Positions 6,118 to 12,461 of a stretch of DNA of 12,461 nt are shown piece after piece. Below the pieces are notes generated by a model, which made no database searches, was not told the DNA's origin, and saw only the letters and a list, made by a program, of their open reading frames with translations. Position 1 is the stretch's first letter. Each line of letters opens with the position of its first letter. The position numbers and the translations under genes were made by a program. The DNA comes from Symbiobacteriaceae bacterium (GTDB lineage Bacteria; Bacillota_E; Symbiobacteriia; Symbiobacteriales; Symbiobacteriaceae): positions 1 to 12,461 of the forward strand of contig DAHVXO010000067.1 in assembly GCA_027356675.1 (NCBI GenBank), written 5' to 3'.

Positions 6118-6930
6118 ATGAAGCGGTTCCTGGTAGGGTTCATGGCCAGCATCCTGATCCTCACCATCGTCGCCGGCTGCGGCAGCACCAAGCAGACCAC
6201 ACCCACCCCGGCCCCCGCCGGTGAGCAGAAGAAAGAGTCCACCACGCCGACCGTCGACAAGATCAAAAAGGATGGCAAGCTGCTGGTCGGCACGTCGCCA
6301 GACTACCCGCCCTTCGAGTCGCTGGATAAGGAGAACAAGGTCATCGGCTTCGACATCGACCTGATGCAGGCTGTGGCCGACAAGCTCGGCGTCAAGCTGG
6401 AAGTCGTGCAGTTGGGCTTCGACGGCCTGATCGCCGCCCTGAGCGCCAAGAAGTTCGACATCATGGCCGCCGGCGTCTCCGTCACCGAGGACCGCAAGAA
6501 GACCGTTGACTTCTCCAAGCCTTACCTGATCGGCCAGGATGCAATCGTCATGCACAAGGACGCCACCGACAAGATCACCAAGCTTGAAGATCTGAAGGGC
6601 AAGAAGGTCGCCGTCCAGATCGGCACCGTTCAGGCCGATAACGTCAAGAAGATCGAAGGCATCACGGTCAAGGAGTACAACCTCTTTACCGAGGCCGCCG
6701 CTGCGGTCAGTTCCAAGCAGGCCGACGCCGTCTATTTGCACCAGGTGGTGGCCACGGCCTTCGTCAACGCCGACAAGAATCTGAAAATCGTCGGTACCAT
6801 CCCTGCGAGCGACACCGCCTACGCCCTGCGTAAGGATAGCGCCGACCTGACGACGGTGGTCAACCAGGTGATCGACGAACTGCAGAAGTCCGGCAAGTTC
6901 GACGAACTGGTCAAGAAGTGGTTCAAGTAG
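6118..6930 (+). CDS. Amino-acid ABC transporter substrate-binding lipoprotein (SBP family 3)
   Basis: The 270-residue precursor has a lipoprotein signal peptide ending in the lipobox VAGC, with Cys21 as the lipidated residue. A Thr/Pro-rich tether (about 26-46) follows. The mature part is a family 3 periplasmic-binding fold: LLVGTSPDYPPFES (55-68), GFDIDLMQAVADKLG (77-91), the VTEDRKKTVDFSKPY block (122-136) and QADAVY (201-206). By family precedent Arg126 holds the ligand alpha-carboxylate and Asp203 its alpha-amino group. The protein captures a polar amino acid outside the membrane and delivers it to the permease. The start has a GGAGGGG site five bases upstream. The gene is followed by a strong hairpin that may keep its mRNA more abundant than that of the membrane components. 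Specificity is not readable with confidence. Confidence 0.95.
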   Translation: MKRFLVGFMASILILTIVAGCGSTKQTTPTPAPAGEQKKESTTPTVDKIKKDGKLLVGTSPDYPPFESLDKENKVIGFDIDLMQAVADKLGVKLEVVQLGFDGLIAALSAKKFDIMAAGVSVTEDRKKTVDFSKPYLIGQDAIVMHKDATDKITKLEDLKGKKVAVQIGTVQADNVKKIEGITVKEYNLFTEAAAAVSSKQADAVYLHQVVATAFVNADKNLKIVGTIPASDTAYALRKDSADLTTVVNQVIDELQKSGKFDELVKKWFK

Positions 6931-6941
6931 TGTAATATAGT

Positions 6942-6970
6942 GCGTGGGGGCGGCCATGCCGCCCCCACGC
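6942..6970 (+). terminator. Intra-operon hairpin between binding protein and permease genes
   Basis: A perfect 13-bp stem, GCGTGGGGGCGGC with GCCGCCCCCACGC, has a 3-base loop. It starts 11 bases after the binding-protein stop and ends 24 bases before the permease ATG. There is no proper U-tract (TGCTGTTTCGG follows), so it is better read as an attenuator or 3'-end stabiliser that sets a high binding-protein to permease ratio than as a full terminator. Confidence 0.6.
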
Positions 6971-6994
6971 TGCTGTTTCGGGGGGATAGTCGCC

Positions 6995-7648
6995 ATGAAT
7001 TTACAGTTGGCACTCGAGAGCCTGCCGCTGCTCCTGAAGGGTGCCGTGATGACCCTGAAGATTTCAGGCATCGCCGCGATCATCGGGATCACCCTCGGCA
7101 CACTGATCGGGCTGGGGCGTTCATTCGGGCTGAAATGGCTCTCGGTGCTGTTAGGGATCTACATTGAAGTGTTGCGTGGTACGCCGATATATACACAGCT
7201 ATTACTCGTGGTCTTCGGTCTCCCGCGGGTCCTGGGCGTCAATTTCGATGAGTTCCGGGCCGGTGTCTTTATGATCGGCATCAACTCCAGCGCTTACGTG
7301 GCCGAGATCATCCGGGCCGGTATTCAGTCCATCGACAAGGGACAGATGGAGGCGGCCCGCTCCGTCGGGATGTCCCACGGGCAGGCGATGAATTTCATTA
7401 TCTTGCCGCAGGCGTTCAAGCGAGTCATCCCCCCGCTGGTCAACGAGTTCGTGACGCTGATCAAGGAGAGCTCGCTGGTGGCGGCCATCGCCCTGGTGGA
7501 GCTGACCCGGACGGCGCAGCTGATCGCCAGCCGGACCTACGATCCCTTCACGCCGTTGGTCGTCGCCGCTTTGATATACCTGAGTATGACCTTCACGTTG
7601 TCACGGCTGGCCGGCGTCCTGGAGAGGAGGATGCGCGCCAGTGATTAA
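6995..7648 (+). CDS. Polar amino-acid ABC transporter permease (HisM/GlnP type)
   Basis: The 217-residue protein has about five hydrophobic helices. It carries the family signature [16 protein letters not shown] (57-72) and the EAA loop [22 protein letters not shown] (119-140), the segment that contacts the ATPase. It forms the membrane channel with the neighbouring binding protein and ATP-binding protein, probably as a homodimer because only one permease gene is present. The ATG at 6995 is preferred over one 51 bases upstream because the latter lies within the intergenic hairpin and a GGGGGG ribosome site precedes 6995. The 3' end overlaps the ATPase gene by 8 bases, coupling their translation. 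Confidence 0.94.
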   Translation: MNLQLALESLPLLLKGAVMTLKISGIAAIIGITLGTLIGLGRSFGLKWLSVLLGIYIEVLRGTPIYTQLLLVVFGLPRVLGVNFDEFRAGVFMIGINSSAYVAEIIRAGIQSIDKGQMEAARSVGMSHGQAMNFIILPQAFKRVIPPLVNEFVTLIKESSLVAAIALVELTRTAQLIASRTYDPFTPLVVAALIYLSMTFTLSRLAGVLERRMRASD

Positions 7649-8363
7649 GATTGAAGGTCTGCATAAGCATTTCGGCCGCCTGCATGTGCTGCGGGGCATC
7701 GACCTGGAGGTCTCGCAGGGTGAGGTGGTCGTGGTCATCGGCCCGTCCGGGTCGGGGAAGAGCACGCTGCTTCGGTGCATCAATCGGCTGGAGGTGCCAT
7801 CTGCCGGTACAGTGTCCGTCGCCGGGGAGCCGGTGCCTGCAGGCGGCCGGGCCCTGGATCACATGCGGGAGGAGCTGGGGATGGTCTTCCAGCGCTTTAA
7901 CCTCTTCCCGCACATGACTGCGCTGCGCAACGTGGCCATTGGGCCGATGAAGGTGCGGGGGCTGTCGGCGGCCAAGGCGCATGAGTTGGGCATGGGGGTA
8001 CTGACCAAGGTCGGCCTGGCCGACAAGGCGCAGGCGTACCCGGCGCATCTCTCGGGTGGACAGCAGCAGCGGGTGGCGATTGCCCGGGCGCTGGCCATGG
8101 AGCCCAAGGCGATGCTCTTTGACGAGCCGACGTCGGCGCTGGATCCCGAGTTGGTCGGCGAGGTCCTCGAAGTTATGAAGGCGCTGGCCCGGGAGGGCAT
8201 GACCATGATGGTCGTCACCCATGAGATGGGTTTTGCCCGTGAGGTGGCGAACCGGGTGATCTTTATGGACGAGGGCCGGATGATTGAAGCGGGACCGCCG
8301 GAGCAGATCTTCCGGGAACCCCGGGAGGAGCGGACAAAGTCCTTCTTGCGGAAGGTGCTGTAG
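7641..8363 (+). CDS. Polar amino-acid ABC transporter ATP-binding protein (GlnQ type)
   Basis: The 240-residue protein has all ABC ATPase motifs. They are Walker [10 protein letters not shown] (34-42), Q-loop Gln84 in [10 protein letters not shown], signature LSGGQQQR (137-144), Walker B MLFDEP (158-163), D-loop SALD and switch His194 in [20 protein letters not shown] and ARALAMEPK are typical of the glutamine/arginine/histidine importer subgroup. Two copies should power the permease on the cytoplasmic face. The GTG start lies within the last codons of the permease, with GGAGAGGAGG ten bases upstream. The aminotransferase ATG follows four bases after its stop. Confidence 0.96.
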   Translation: MIKIEGLHKHFGRLHVLRGIDLEVSQGEVVVVIGPSGSGKSTLLRCINRLEVPSAGTVSVAGEPVPAGGRALDHMREELGMVFQRFNLFPHMTALRNVAIGPMKVRGLSAAKAHELGMGVLTKVGLADKAQAYPAHLSGGQQQRVAIARALAMEPKAMLFDEPTSALDPELVGEVLEVMKALAREGMTMMVVTHEMGFAREVANRVIFMDEGRMIEAGPPEQIFREPREERTKSFLRKVL

Positions 8364-8367
8364 TTCG

Positions 8368-9564
8368 ATGGAGTACGCACGCTTCTTTCCGGCTGATGTG
8401 TTGGATGCGTTGTCCTATGACCTCCCCGGCGCCTGGATGCCCCCGCTGCCGCCGGGTTGTATCCGGCTGAGCGCCGGGTATCCGTTTGCGGCTTCGGTGC
8501 CGGTGGCGGAGTTGGTGCGGTCTACGGCAGAATTGGCCGCTGTGGAAGCGGATCTGCCGTTTCATTACCTGGGGAGTCCCGCCATGGGGCGGTTGCCGGG
8601 TCGGGTCGCGGCCCGGTTGGCGCAGCGGGGCATGCCGGTCGGGGTCGCTGAAGTGCTGATCACGGCCGGCGGGTGTCAGGCGATCGACCTGGCGGCCAGG
8701 GCCGTGCTGGGGCGTGCCGACCTGGTGGCAGTGGAGACCCCCACGTATATGGAGGCCCTGGAGATCTTTCGGAACTACACGCCGCACATCGTCGGATATC
8801 CAGTGGACGGCGCGGGATTGCAGGTGGAGGTGCTGGCTGCGGACCTGGCGGCCCGGCGGGCTGTTGGCCGGCCCCTGCCGCGCCTGCTCTATTCGATTGC
8901 GTCGTTCCAGAACCCCACAGGGGCGACGATGTCGCTGGAGCGGCGGCGCCGCCTGGTGGCGCTGGCGGCGGAGTACGACTTCCTGATTCTCGAAGATGAT
9001 GCTTACGGGGAGCTGTCGTTCGGTCCGGACCCTGTGACCCTGCGGTCGCTCAGCCCGGAGCGGGTCATCCACATTGGGTCCCTGAGCAAGGTCGTGGCGA
9101 CCGGGCTGCGGGTTGGTTGGGCGGCCGCTCCCGCGCCGCTGATCACGGCCATGGGGCTGTTCAAAAAGGACCTGGAGCATCCGTTCACGCAGGCGCTGAT
9201 GGAGCGGTATCTGGCTTCGATTGACTTGGAGGAGCGGGTGGCGGCCTTGCGTTCCGCCTATCGGGCGCGGCGGGATCACATGCTGGCAGCGCTTGCGCGC
9301 CACATGCCGGCGGGGGTCACCTGGACCCGGCCCGAGGGCGGTTATTTCGTGTGGGTGACCACGCCTGGGGTCGATACGGGAGCGCTGCTGTCGGAGGCCC
9401 TCGCGGCCGGTGTTGCCTACGTACCAGGGAAGTATTTCTGCTTTGGGGGTGGCGGACTGGGGCGTGAGGCCCTGCGGCTCTCGTTCAGCTACTTGGCGCC
9501 CGATGTGATGGAGCAGGGCGTCGCGCTCCTGGGCGGTCTGCTCAAATCACAACGCACGCGGTGA
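8368..9564 (+). CDS. PLP-dependent aminotransferase, fold type I (class I/II, 2-aminoadipate aminotransferase-like)
   Basis: This 398-residue protein has the fold-type I landmarks: SFQNPTG with Asn182, LEDDAYGELSF with Asp210 and Tyr213, GSLSKVVATGLRVGW with the Schiff-base Lys241, and Arg370 in ALRLSFSY for the substrate carboxylate. The sequence style resembles LysN/MocR-type aminotransferases, but no N-terminal DNA-binding domain is present. It moves an amino group between an amino acid and a 2-oxo acid in the cytoplasm. It begins four bases after the importer ATPase gene, so the operon probably imports an amino acid and at once deaminates it. The ATG at 8368 starts the natural fold; a longer in-frame start inside the ATPase gene would add unrelated residues. 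The amino-acid substrate is unknown. Confidence 0.93.
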   Translation: MEYARFFPADVLDALSYDLPGAWMPPLPPGCIRLSAGYPFAASVPVAELVRSTAELAAVEADLPFHYLGSPAMGRLPGRVAARLAQRGMPVGVAEVLITAGGCQAIDLAARAVLGRADLVAVETPTYMEALEIFRNYTPHIVGYPVDGAGLQVEVLAADLAARRAVGRPLPRLLYSIASFQNPTGATMSLERRRRLVALAAEYDFLILEDDAYGELSFGPDPVTLRSLSPERVIHIGSLSKVVATGLRVGWAAAPAPLITAMGLFKKDLEHPFTQALMERYLASIDLEERVAALRSAYRARRDHMLAALARHMPAGVTWTRPEGGYFVWVTTPGVDTGALLSEALAAGVAYVPGKYFCFGGGGLGREALRLSFSYLAPDVMEQGVALLGGLLKSQRTR

Positions 9565-9565
9565 G

Positions 9566-9676
9566 ACCCCGCCTGCGCTGACGCTCATCTCCGGCCCCAG
9601 CCGCACGGCAGACATCGAGGATGTCCTGGTACGCAAGGTCCACGGGCCTGGGGCGGTGCTGGTGGTCATGTTGCCT
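9566..9676 (+). pseudogene. Remnant of a LutC/LUD-domain protein, C-terminal end only
   Basis: One plus-strand frame directly after the aminotransferase reads PPALTLISGPSRTADIEDV then LVRKVHGPGAVLVVMLP. The GPSRTADIE...VHGP pattern is the C-terminal signature of LUD-domain proteins such as LutC/YkgG, involved in lactate utilisation. Only about 35 residues are recognisable; there is no start codon in context, and the frame upstream reads into the aminotransferase end without similarity. The frame stays open past the normal C terminus. A genuine terminator follows at once, as expected for the old gene's end. It looks like a deletion scar. Confidence 0.72.
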
Positions 9677-9687
9677 GAAACGCAGCG

Positions 9688-9716
9688 AGACGAGGGCGAT
9701 GAGCCCTCGTCTTTTT
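9688..9716 (+). terminator. Rho-independent terminator of the importer operon
   Basis: AGACGAGGGC (9688-9697) pairs perfectly with GCCCTCGTCT (9703-9712) over 10 bp with a 5-base loop, followed by a run of T (9712-9716). It ends the transcript that includes the importer, the aminotransferase and the LUD remnant. Confidence 0.92.
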
Positions 9717-9748
9717 GCGCGTGCGCTCGGTTTGGTAAGGCGATGACT

Positions 9749-9757
9749 TGCTATAAT
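9749..9757 (+). promoter_or_regulatory. Extended -10 promoter of the Fe-S/NrfD/cupredoxin operon
   Basis: TGCTATAAT is a perfect extended -10 element in an AT-rich patch just after the terminator. No good -35 stands at 16-18 bases (GGTTTG region), as is common for extended -10 promoters. The leader to the first GTG would be about 180 nt. Confidence 0.65.
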
Positions 9758-9798
9758 ATCGAAAAATAAAGACTAGATAAAAAGTGTCATATAGAGCT

Positions 9799-9810
9799 GG
9801 CCAATTGGCC
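9799..9810 (+). repeat. 12-bp palindrome in the respiratory operon leader
   Basis: GGCCAATTGGCC is a perfect palindrome about 40 bases downstream of the extended -10 element. It could be an operator for a dimeric regulator. I cannot match it to a known consensus. Confidence 0.35.
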
Positions 9811-9887
9811 GGTAAATGATGGCCACCTGTTCCGCCGTTTCTGCCCTCTAAACGCATGTGGCTCCGTTGCGTTCAGTTTATGCTGGA

Positions 9888-9926
9888 GTCCAGAAGGCGC
9901 TTGTGGTGGCAAGTGACATTCTGGAC
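9888..9926 (+). promoter_or_regulatory. Leader hairpin next to the ribosome site of the Fe-S protein gene
   Basis: GTCCAGAA (9888-9895) pairs with TTCTGGAC (9919-9926) over 8 bp. An inner stem CGCTTG/CAAGTG adds six pairs, one of them wobble. The GGGGGG ribosome site begins four bases later, so the hairpin may affect translation or stabilise the message. The rest of 9811-9887 shows nothing recognisable. Confidence 0.5.
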
Positions 9927-9942
9927 CCTTGGGGGGATCACC

Positions 9943-10734
9943 GTGTCGATTTCGAGACGAAGGTTTTTGGTGGCTGCCGGTACCGTGATGGCAGGACTGG
10001 CTGGCCTGGACTCGGCCATCCGGTTGGGGGAAGCGGCACCAGTCCCCCGCCCTGCGAACGCCAAACACCAGTGGTGCATGGTGATTGACCTTGCCAAGTG
10101 CGAGGGCTGCCGAACCATTGGCAAGGCGCCGGGGTGTCAGGCCGCCTGTGCGCAAGAGCATCTGGTTCCACCCGGGCAGGAGTGGATCGCGGTCCCCGAA
10201 AAGCCGTTGTCGGGCGGGGGGACTTTCTTCATGCCCAGCCCTTGTATGCATTGTGAGAATGCTCCCTGTGCCAACGTCTGTCCCGTGGGTGCCACTTTTT
10301 ATGACCCCGAGGGTTTGGTGCTCATCGACCACGACCGCTGCATCGGTTGCCGAATGTGCATGGCAGCCTGCCCCTACGACCGGCGCTATTTCAACTGGGG
10401 CGACCCGCCCGCGGTGCCGCCTGAGGTGGCGCATGCCCACTATTCACCGGAGTACCCCGTCCCGAGCCGCCGCGGCACAGTCAATAAGTGCATGTTCTGC
10501 GCTCACCGCCTGCGCCAGGGGAAGCTGCCGGCCTGCGTGGAGGGTTGCCCCATGGGAGCGCTCTACATGGGCGATTTCAAGACCGATCTCTGCTCCAACG
10601 GGCACGAGACATTGGCGCTTTCCCGGTTGCTCTCGGACCGGGACGCGGTGCGGTACAAAGAAGAGAAGGGCACCAAGCCCCGGGTCTACTACTTGCCTGG
10701 GCACGGCCAGGCGTTTGGGAGGTCGCCACTGTGA
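9943..10734 (+). CDS. Tat-exported ferredoxin-like protein with four [4Fe-4S] clusters (NrfC/DsrO/TtrB type)
   Basis: The 263-residue protein starts with a twin-arginine signal, SRRRFLVAAGTVMAGLAG (4-21), placing it outside the membrane after folding. Sixteen cysteines form four cluster motifs: 53/56/65/69, 101/104/109/113, 133/136/139/143 and 183/186/198/202. The first has the wide C-x8-C gap typical of NrfC/DsrO/TtrB electron-transfer subunits. Cys45 and Cys217 are extra. It passes electrons between the NrfD-type quinol subunit encoded next and a further redox partner; no molybdopterin catalytic subunit is in the window. The GTG at 9943, seven bases after GGGGGG, puts the Tat motif at the N terminus; a start 87 bases upstream would bury it. 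The stop overlaps the next start (GTGA), indicating coupled translation. Confidence 0.93.
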   Translation: MSISRRRFLVAAGTVMAGLAGLDSAIRLGEAAPVPRPANAKHQWCMVIDLAKCEGCRTIGKAPGCQAACAQEHLVPPGQEWIAVPEKPLSGGGTFFMPSPCMHCENAPCANVCPVGATFYDPEGLVLIDHDRCIGCRMCMAACPYDRRYFNWGDPPAVPPEVAHAHYSPEYPVPSRRGTVNKCMFCAHRLRQGKLPACVEGCPMGALYMGDFKTDLCSNGHETLALSRLLSDRDAVRYKEEKGTKPRVYYLPGHGQAFGRSPL

Positions 10735-12107
10735 ACGCATCGCTGGGAGCACGGCAGGAGCGGATGGAGCGCGATGTCCTCTCGCCGCTGGTCCAGATTG
10801 GCTGGCCGTTCTGGCTCTTCGTCGCCGCTTGTCTGGCGGTCATCGGGTGGGGTGTATACGCCTGGACCTGGCAACTCCGCCAAGGCCTGATTGTGACCGG
10901 ACTTTCCAACAAAGTCTCCTGGGGCTTTTACATTACCAACTTTGTCTTTTGGGTCGGCATCAGCCATGCGGGAACGTTCGTCTCAGCGGTGCTCCGCCTC
11001 TCTGACGTAGGCTGGCGCACTCCCGTGGTACGACTGGCCGAGTTCATGACAATTGGCGCTCTTTTCATGGGGGCTGCTATGCCACTGGTGGATATGGGTC
11101 GTCCCGACCGGCTCATGAATATCGTCTACTTCGGGCGATTGGGCTCACCGATCCTGTGGGACATCCTCGCCATTACGTCCTACCTGGTGGGCAGCATGAT
11201 TTACTTGTACCTGCCGCTTATTCCTGACCTGGCGGTCGCCCGGGACCGCTTGAGCGACCGGGTAGGGGTGGTACGGCGCTGGCTATACCGGGCCATGGCT
11301 CTGGGCTGGCGCGGCACTCCGGAACAGTGGCGGCGGCTCGCCCTGGGCATCAAGATCATGTGCATCTTGATTCTTGCTGTGATGATCAGTGTGCATACGG
11401 TAGTATCCTGGATCTTTGCCATGACATGGCGAGCGGGCTGGAGCAGCACCATTTTCGGTCCGTACTTTGTCGTCGGCGCCATTTTCTCCGGGTTGGCCGC
11501 GGTCGTAACCGGCATGGCGGTCTTCCGGAAAGTCTACCACTTTGAAACGTACATTACGCCGGATCACTTCCGTTGGTTGTCCAACATCGTCGTCGCGGCG
11601 GGACTGTTCTACTTGTACTTCACGCTGAACGAATACGTCAGTGGCTATTACAAGGCGGGGCCTGAGGAACGCCATCTGATGAGCGTGCTCATGCTCCACG
11701 GACCGTGGGCTCGGCTCTTTTGGACCTATTTCCTGGGCGGACATTTGCTGCCTGTCATCCTCATGAGTCTGCCCTGGACGCGCAATATCGCCGGCATCAC
11801 CATCGCTTCTGTCCTGATCAACATTGGGATGTGGATCAAGCGCTATGTCATCGTCATTCCGTCGATGTCGGTACCGCAGCTACTGGAAGTGTGGGGCACG
11901 TACAAGCCCTCGTGGGTGGAGATCGCCATCGTTGCGGCGACCTTTGCGGGCTTTGCGCTCCTGGTGGGATTGCTGGCGCGGTTCTTCCCGCTGATCCCGA
12001 TGTGGGAGATGCGGGAAGAGATGGAAAAGGAACCGCTGCGCAAGGCCGCAGCGGCGGTCGGGCCGCACCAGACGGCTGTGGTAGGGGAGGTGGCAGGCGA
12101 TGACTAG
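10731..12107 (+). CDS. nrfD: NrfD/PsrC-type quinol-interacting membrane subunit (also like ActC/ActF of alternative complex III)
   Basis: The 458-residue protein has about ten transmembrane helices. Family hallmarks are SWGFYITNFVFWVGISHAG (63-81), MGRPDR (122-127), a central SVHTVVSWIFA (220-230), and FHW-like DHFRWLS (278-284). These closely recall PsrC/HybB/DsrP and the ActC/ActF subunits, which bind quinol and contact an Fe-S subunit. It probably oxidises menaquinol and feeds the preceding Fe-S protein, or the reverse; direction cannot be read. A hydrophilic C-terminal tail (about 425-458) would be cytoplasmic or external. The GTG overlaps the Fe-S gene's stop by four bases and has GGGAGG eight bases upstream. 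Its own stop overlaps the cupredoxin gene by eight bases, so all three proteins are made together. Confidence 0.94.
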   Translation: MNASLGARQERMERDVLSPLVQIGWPFWLFVAACLAVIGWGVYAWTWQLRQGLIVTGLSNKVSWGFYITNFVFWVGISHAGTFVSAVLRLSDVGWRTPVVRLAEFMTIGALFMGAAMPLVDMGRPDRLMNIVYFGRLGSPILWDILAITSYLVGSMIYLYLPLIPDLAVARDRLSDRVGVVRRWLYRAMALGWRGTPEQWRRLALGIKIMCILILAVMISVHTVVSWIFAMTWRAGWSSTIFGPYFVVGAIFSGLAAVVTGMAVFRKVYHFETYITPDHFRWLSNIVVAAGLFYLYFTLNEYVSGYYKAGPEERHLMSVLMLHGPWARLFWTYFLGGHLLPVILMSLPWTRNIAGITIASVLINIGMWIKRYVIVIPSMSVPQLLEVWGTYKPSWVEIAIVAATFAGFALLVGLLARFFPLIPMWEMREEMEKEPLRKAAAAVGPHQTAVVGEVAGDD

Positions 12108-12461
12108 GCGGATCCTCTGGGTGTTGCTTTGCCTCATGTTGCTTACGACCAGCCTGGGTGGGTCCGTAGCCGCTGCGGGAGATTCTCCCAGGGCGATTCG
12201 GGTGGTCGTGAGCCGCAATGGGTTCCAGCCGTCGGTGATCGAAGTTGCCGAAGGGGAGCAGGTAGCGATTACCTTCGTATATGGCGATACGGATCTGGAT
12301 TACCCCAATCCCCACATGATCAAGCTCAAAGATTACGGGCTGCAGACTGCGGAACTGTCGCCTGATCACCCGCAGCAGACCCTTACGTTCACAGTCAACA
12401 AGACGGGCAGCTTCAGTATGGCCTGCGTGGCCAAGTGTGAAGGACACCAGCAGTTGCAGGA
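12100..12461 (+). CDS. Secreted cupredoxin-domain protein, N-terminal part (runs off right edge)
   Basis: The 120 visible residues comprise a Sec signal peptide (MTRRILWVLLCLMLLTTSLG, cleavage near VAAAG) and a cupredoxin-like beta domain: VVVSRNGFQPSVIEVAEGEQV, then NPHMIKL with His72, and GSFSMACVAKCEGHQQL with Cys109, Cys113 and His116. A His followed by a late Cys/His cluster is how cupredoxins bind copper. The spacing C-x3-C-x2-H recalls the CuA loop of cytochrome oxidase subunit II but is one residue shorter, so CuA or type 1 copper cannot be decided. It likely carries electrons outside the membrane for the NrfD/Fe-S module encoded just before; the ATG overlaps the NrfD gene by 8 bases and follows GGGGAGG. 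The C terminus, including any Met ligand, is outside the window. Confidence 0.82.
   Translation, partial: MTRRILWVLLCLMLLTTSLGGSVAAAGDSPRAIRVVVSRNGFQPSVIEVAEGEQVAITFVYGDTDLDYPNPHMIKLKDYGLQTAELSPDHPQQTLTFTVNKTGSFSMACVAKCEGHQQLQ

Noticed and set aside
6082..7101. 339-residue minus-strand open frame across the binding protein and permease genes
   Set aside because: It is antisense to clear ABC transporter genes and is explained by codon bias.
8263..9303. 346-residue minus-strand open frame across the aminotransferase
   Set aside because: It is antisense to a complete fold-type I aminotransferase and has no motif of its own.

Overview
The window is GC-rich DNA with strong AGGAGG-type ribosome binding sites, many GTG/TTG starts, a lipobox solute-binding protein, a ydaO-type cyclic-di-AMP riboswitch and Rho-independent terminators. 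Together these point to a high-GC Firmicute. Symbiobacterium-like lineages fit best, but that is an inference from style and gene content, not a match.

Minus-strand left half (1-5282). From 3494 down to the left edge lies one transcription unit. It holds a c-di-AMP (ydaO/yuaA) riboswitch, a terminator hairpin, an octopine/nopaline-type opine dehydrogenase, a large cobalamin-binding protein and the N-terminal part of an asparagine-synthetase-type glutamine amidotransferase. The cobalamin protein has an N-terminal B12 domain fused to a lysine-5,6-aminomutase-alpha-like barrel. The three genes overlap by 8 and 1 bases, so they are almost certainly translationally coupled. I know of no named pathway with this trio. 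Control by c-di-AMP, the osmotic and potassium second messenger, together with an aminomutase-like enzyme, a reductive amino-acid dehydrogenase and an amide-forming enzyme, suggests synthesis of an unusual amino-acid-derived solute. That is the main candidate for an undescribed system. Upstream on the same strand, behind its own terminator, is a secreted subtilase with a PA domain.

Plus-strand centre (5355-9716). A membrane-anchored LysM protein has a structured leader. It is followed by a polar amino-acid ABC importer operon: promoter, lipoprotein, strong intra-operon hairpin, permease, ATPase and a fold-type I aminotransferase. After the aminotransferase lies the decayed C-terminal tail of a LutC/LUD-domain gene, then a canonical terminator.

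Plus-strand right end (9749-12461). An extended -10 promoter and a leader with two inverted repeats precede a respiratory module: a Tat-exported protein with four [4Fe-4S] clusters, an NrfD/PsrC-type quinol-interacting membrane subunit and a secreted cupredoxin cut by the window edge. It probably passes electrons between the quinone pool and an extracytoplasmic partner encoded outside the window.

No tRNA, rRNA, CRISPR array, IS element or phage gene was seen. Family and residue comparisons are from memory; no search was run.
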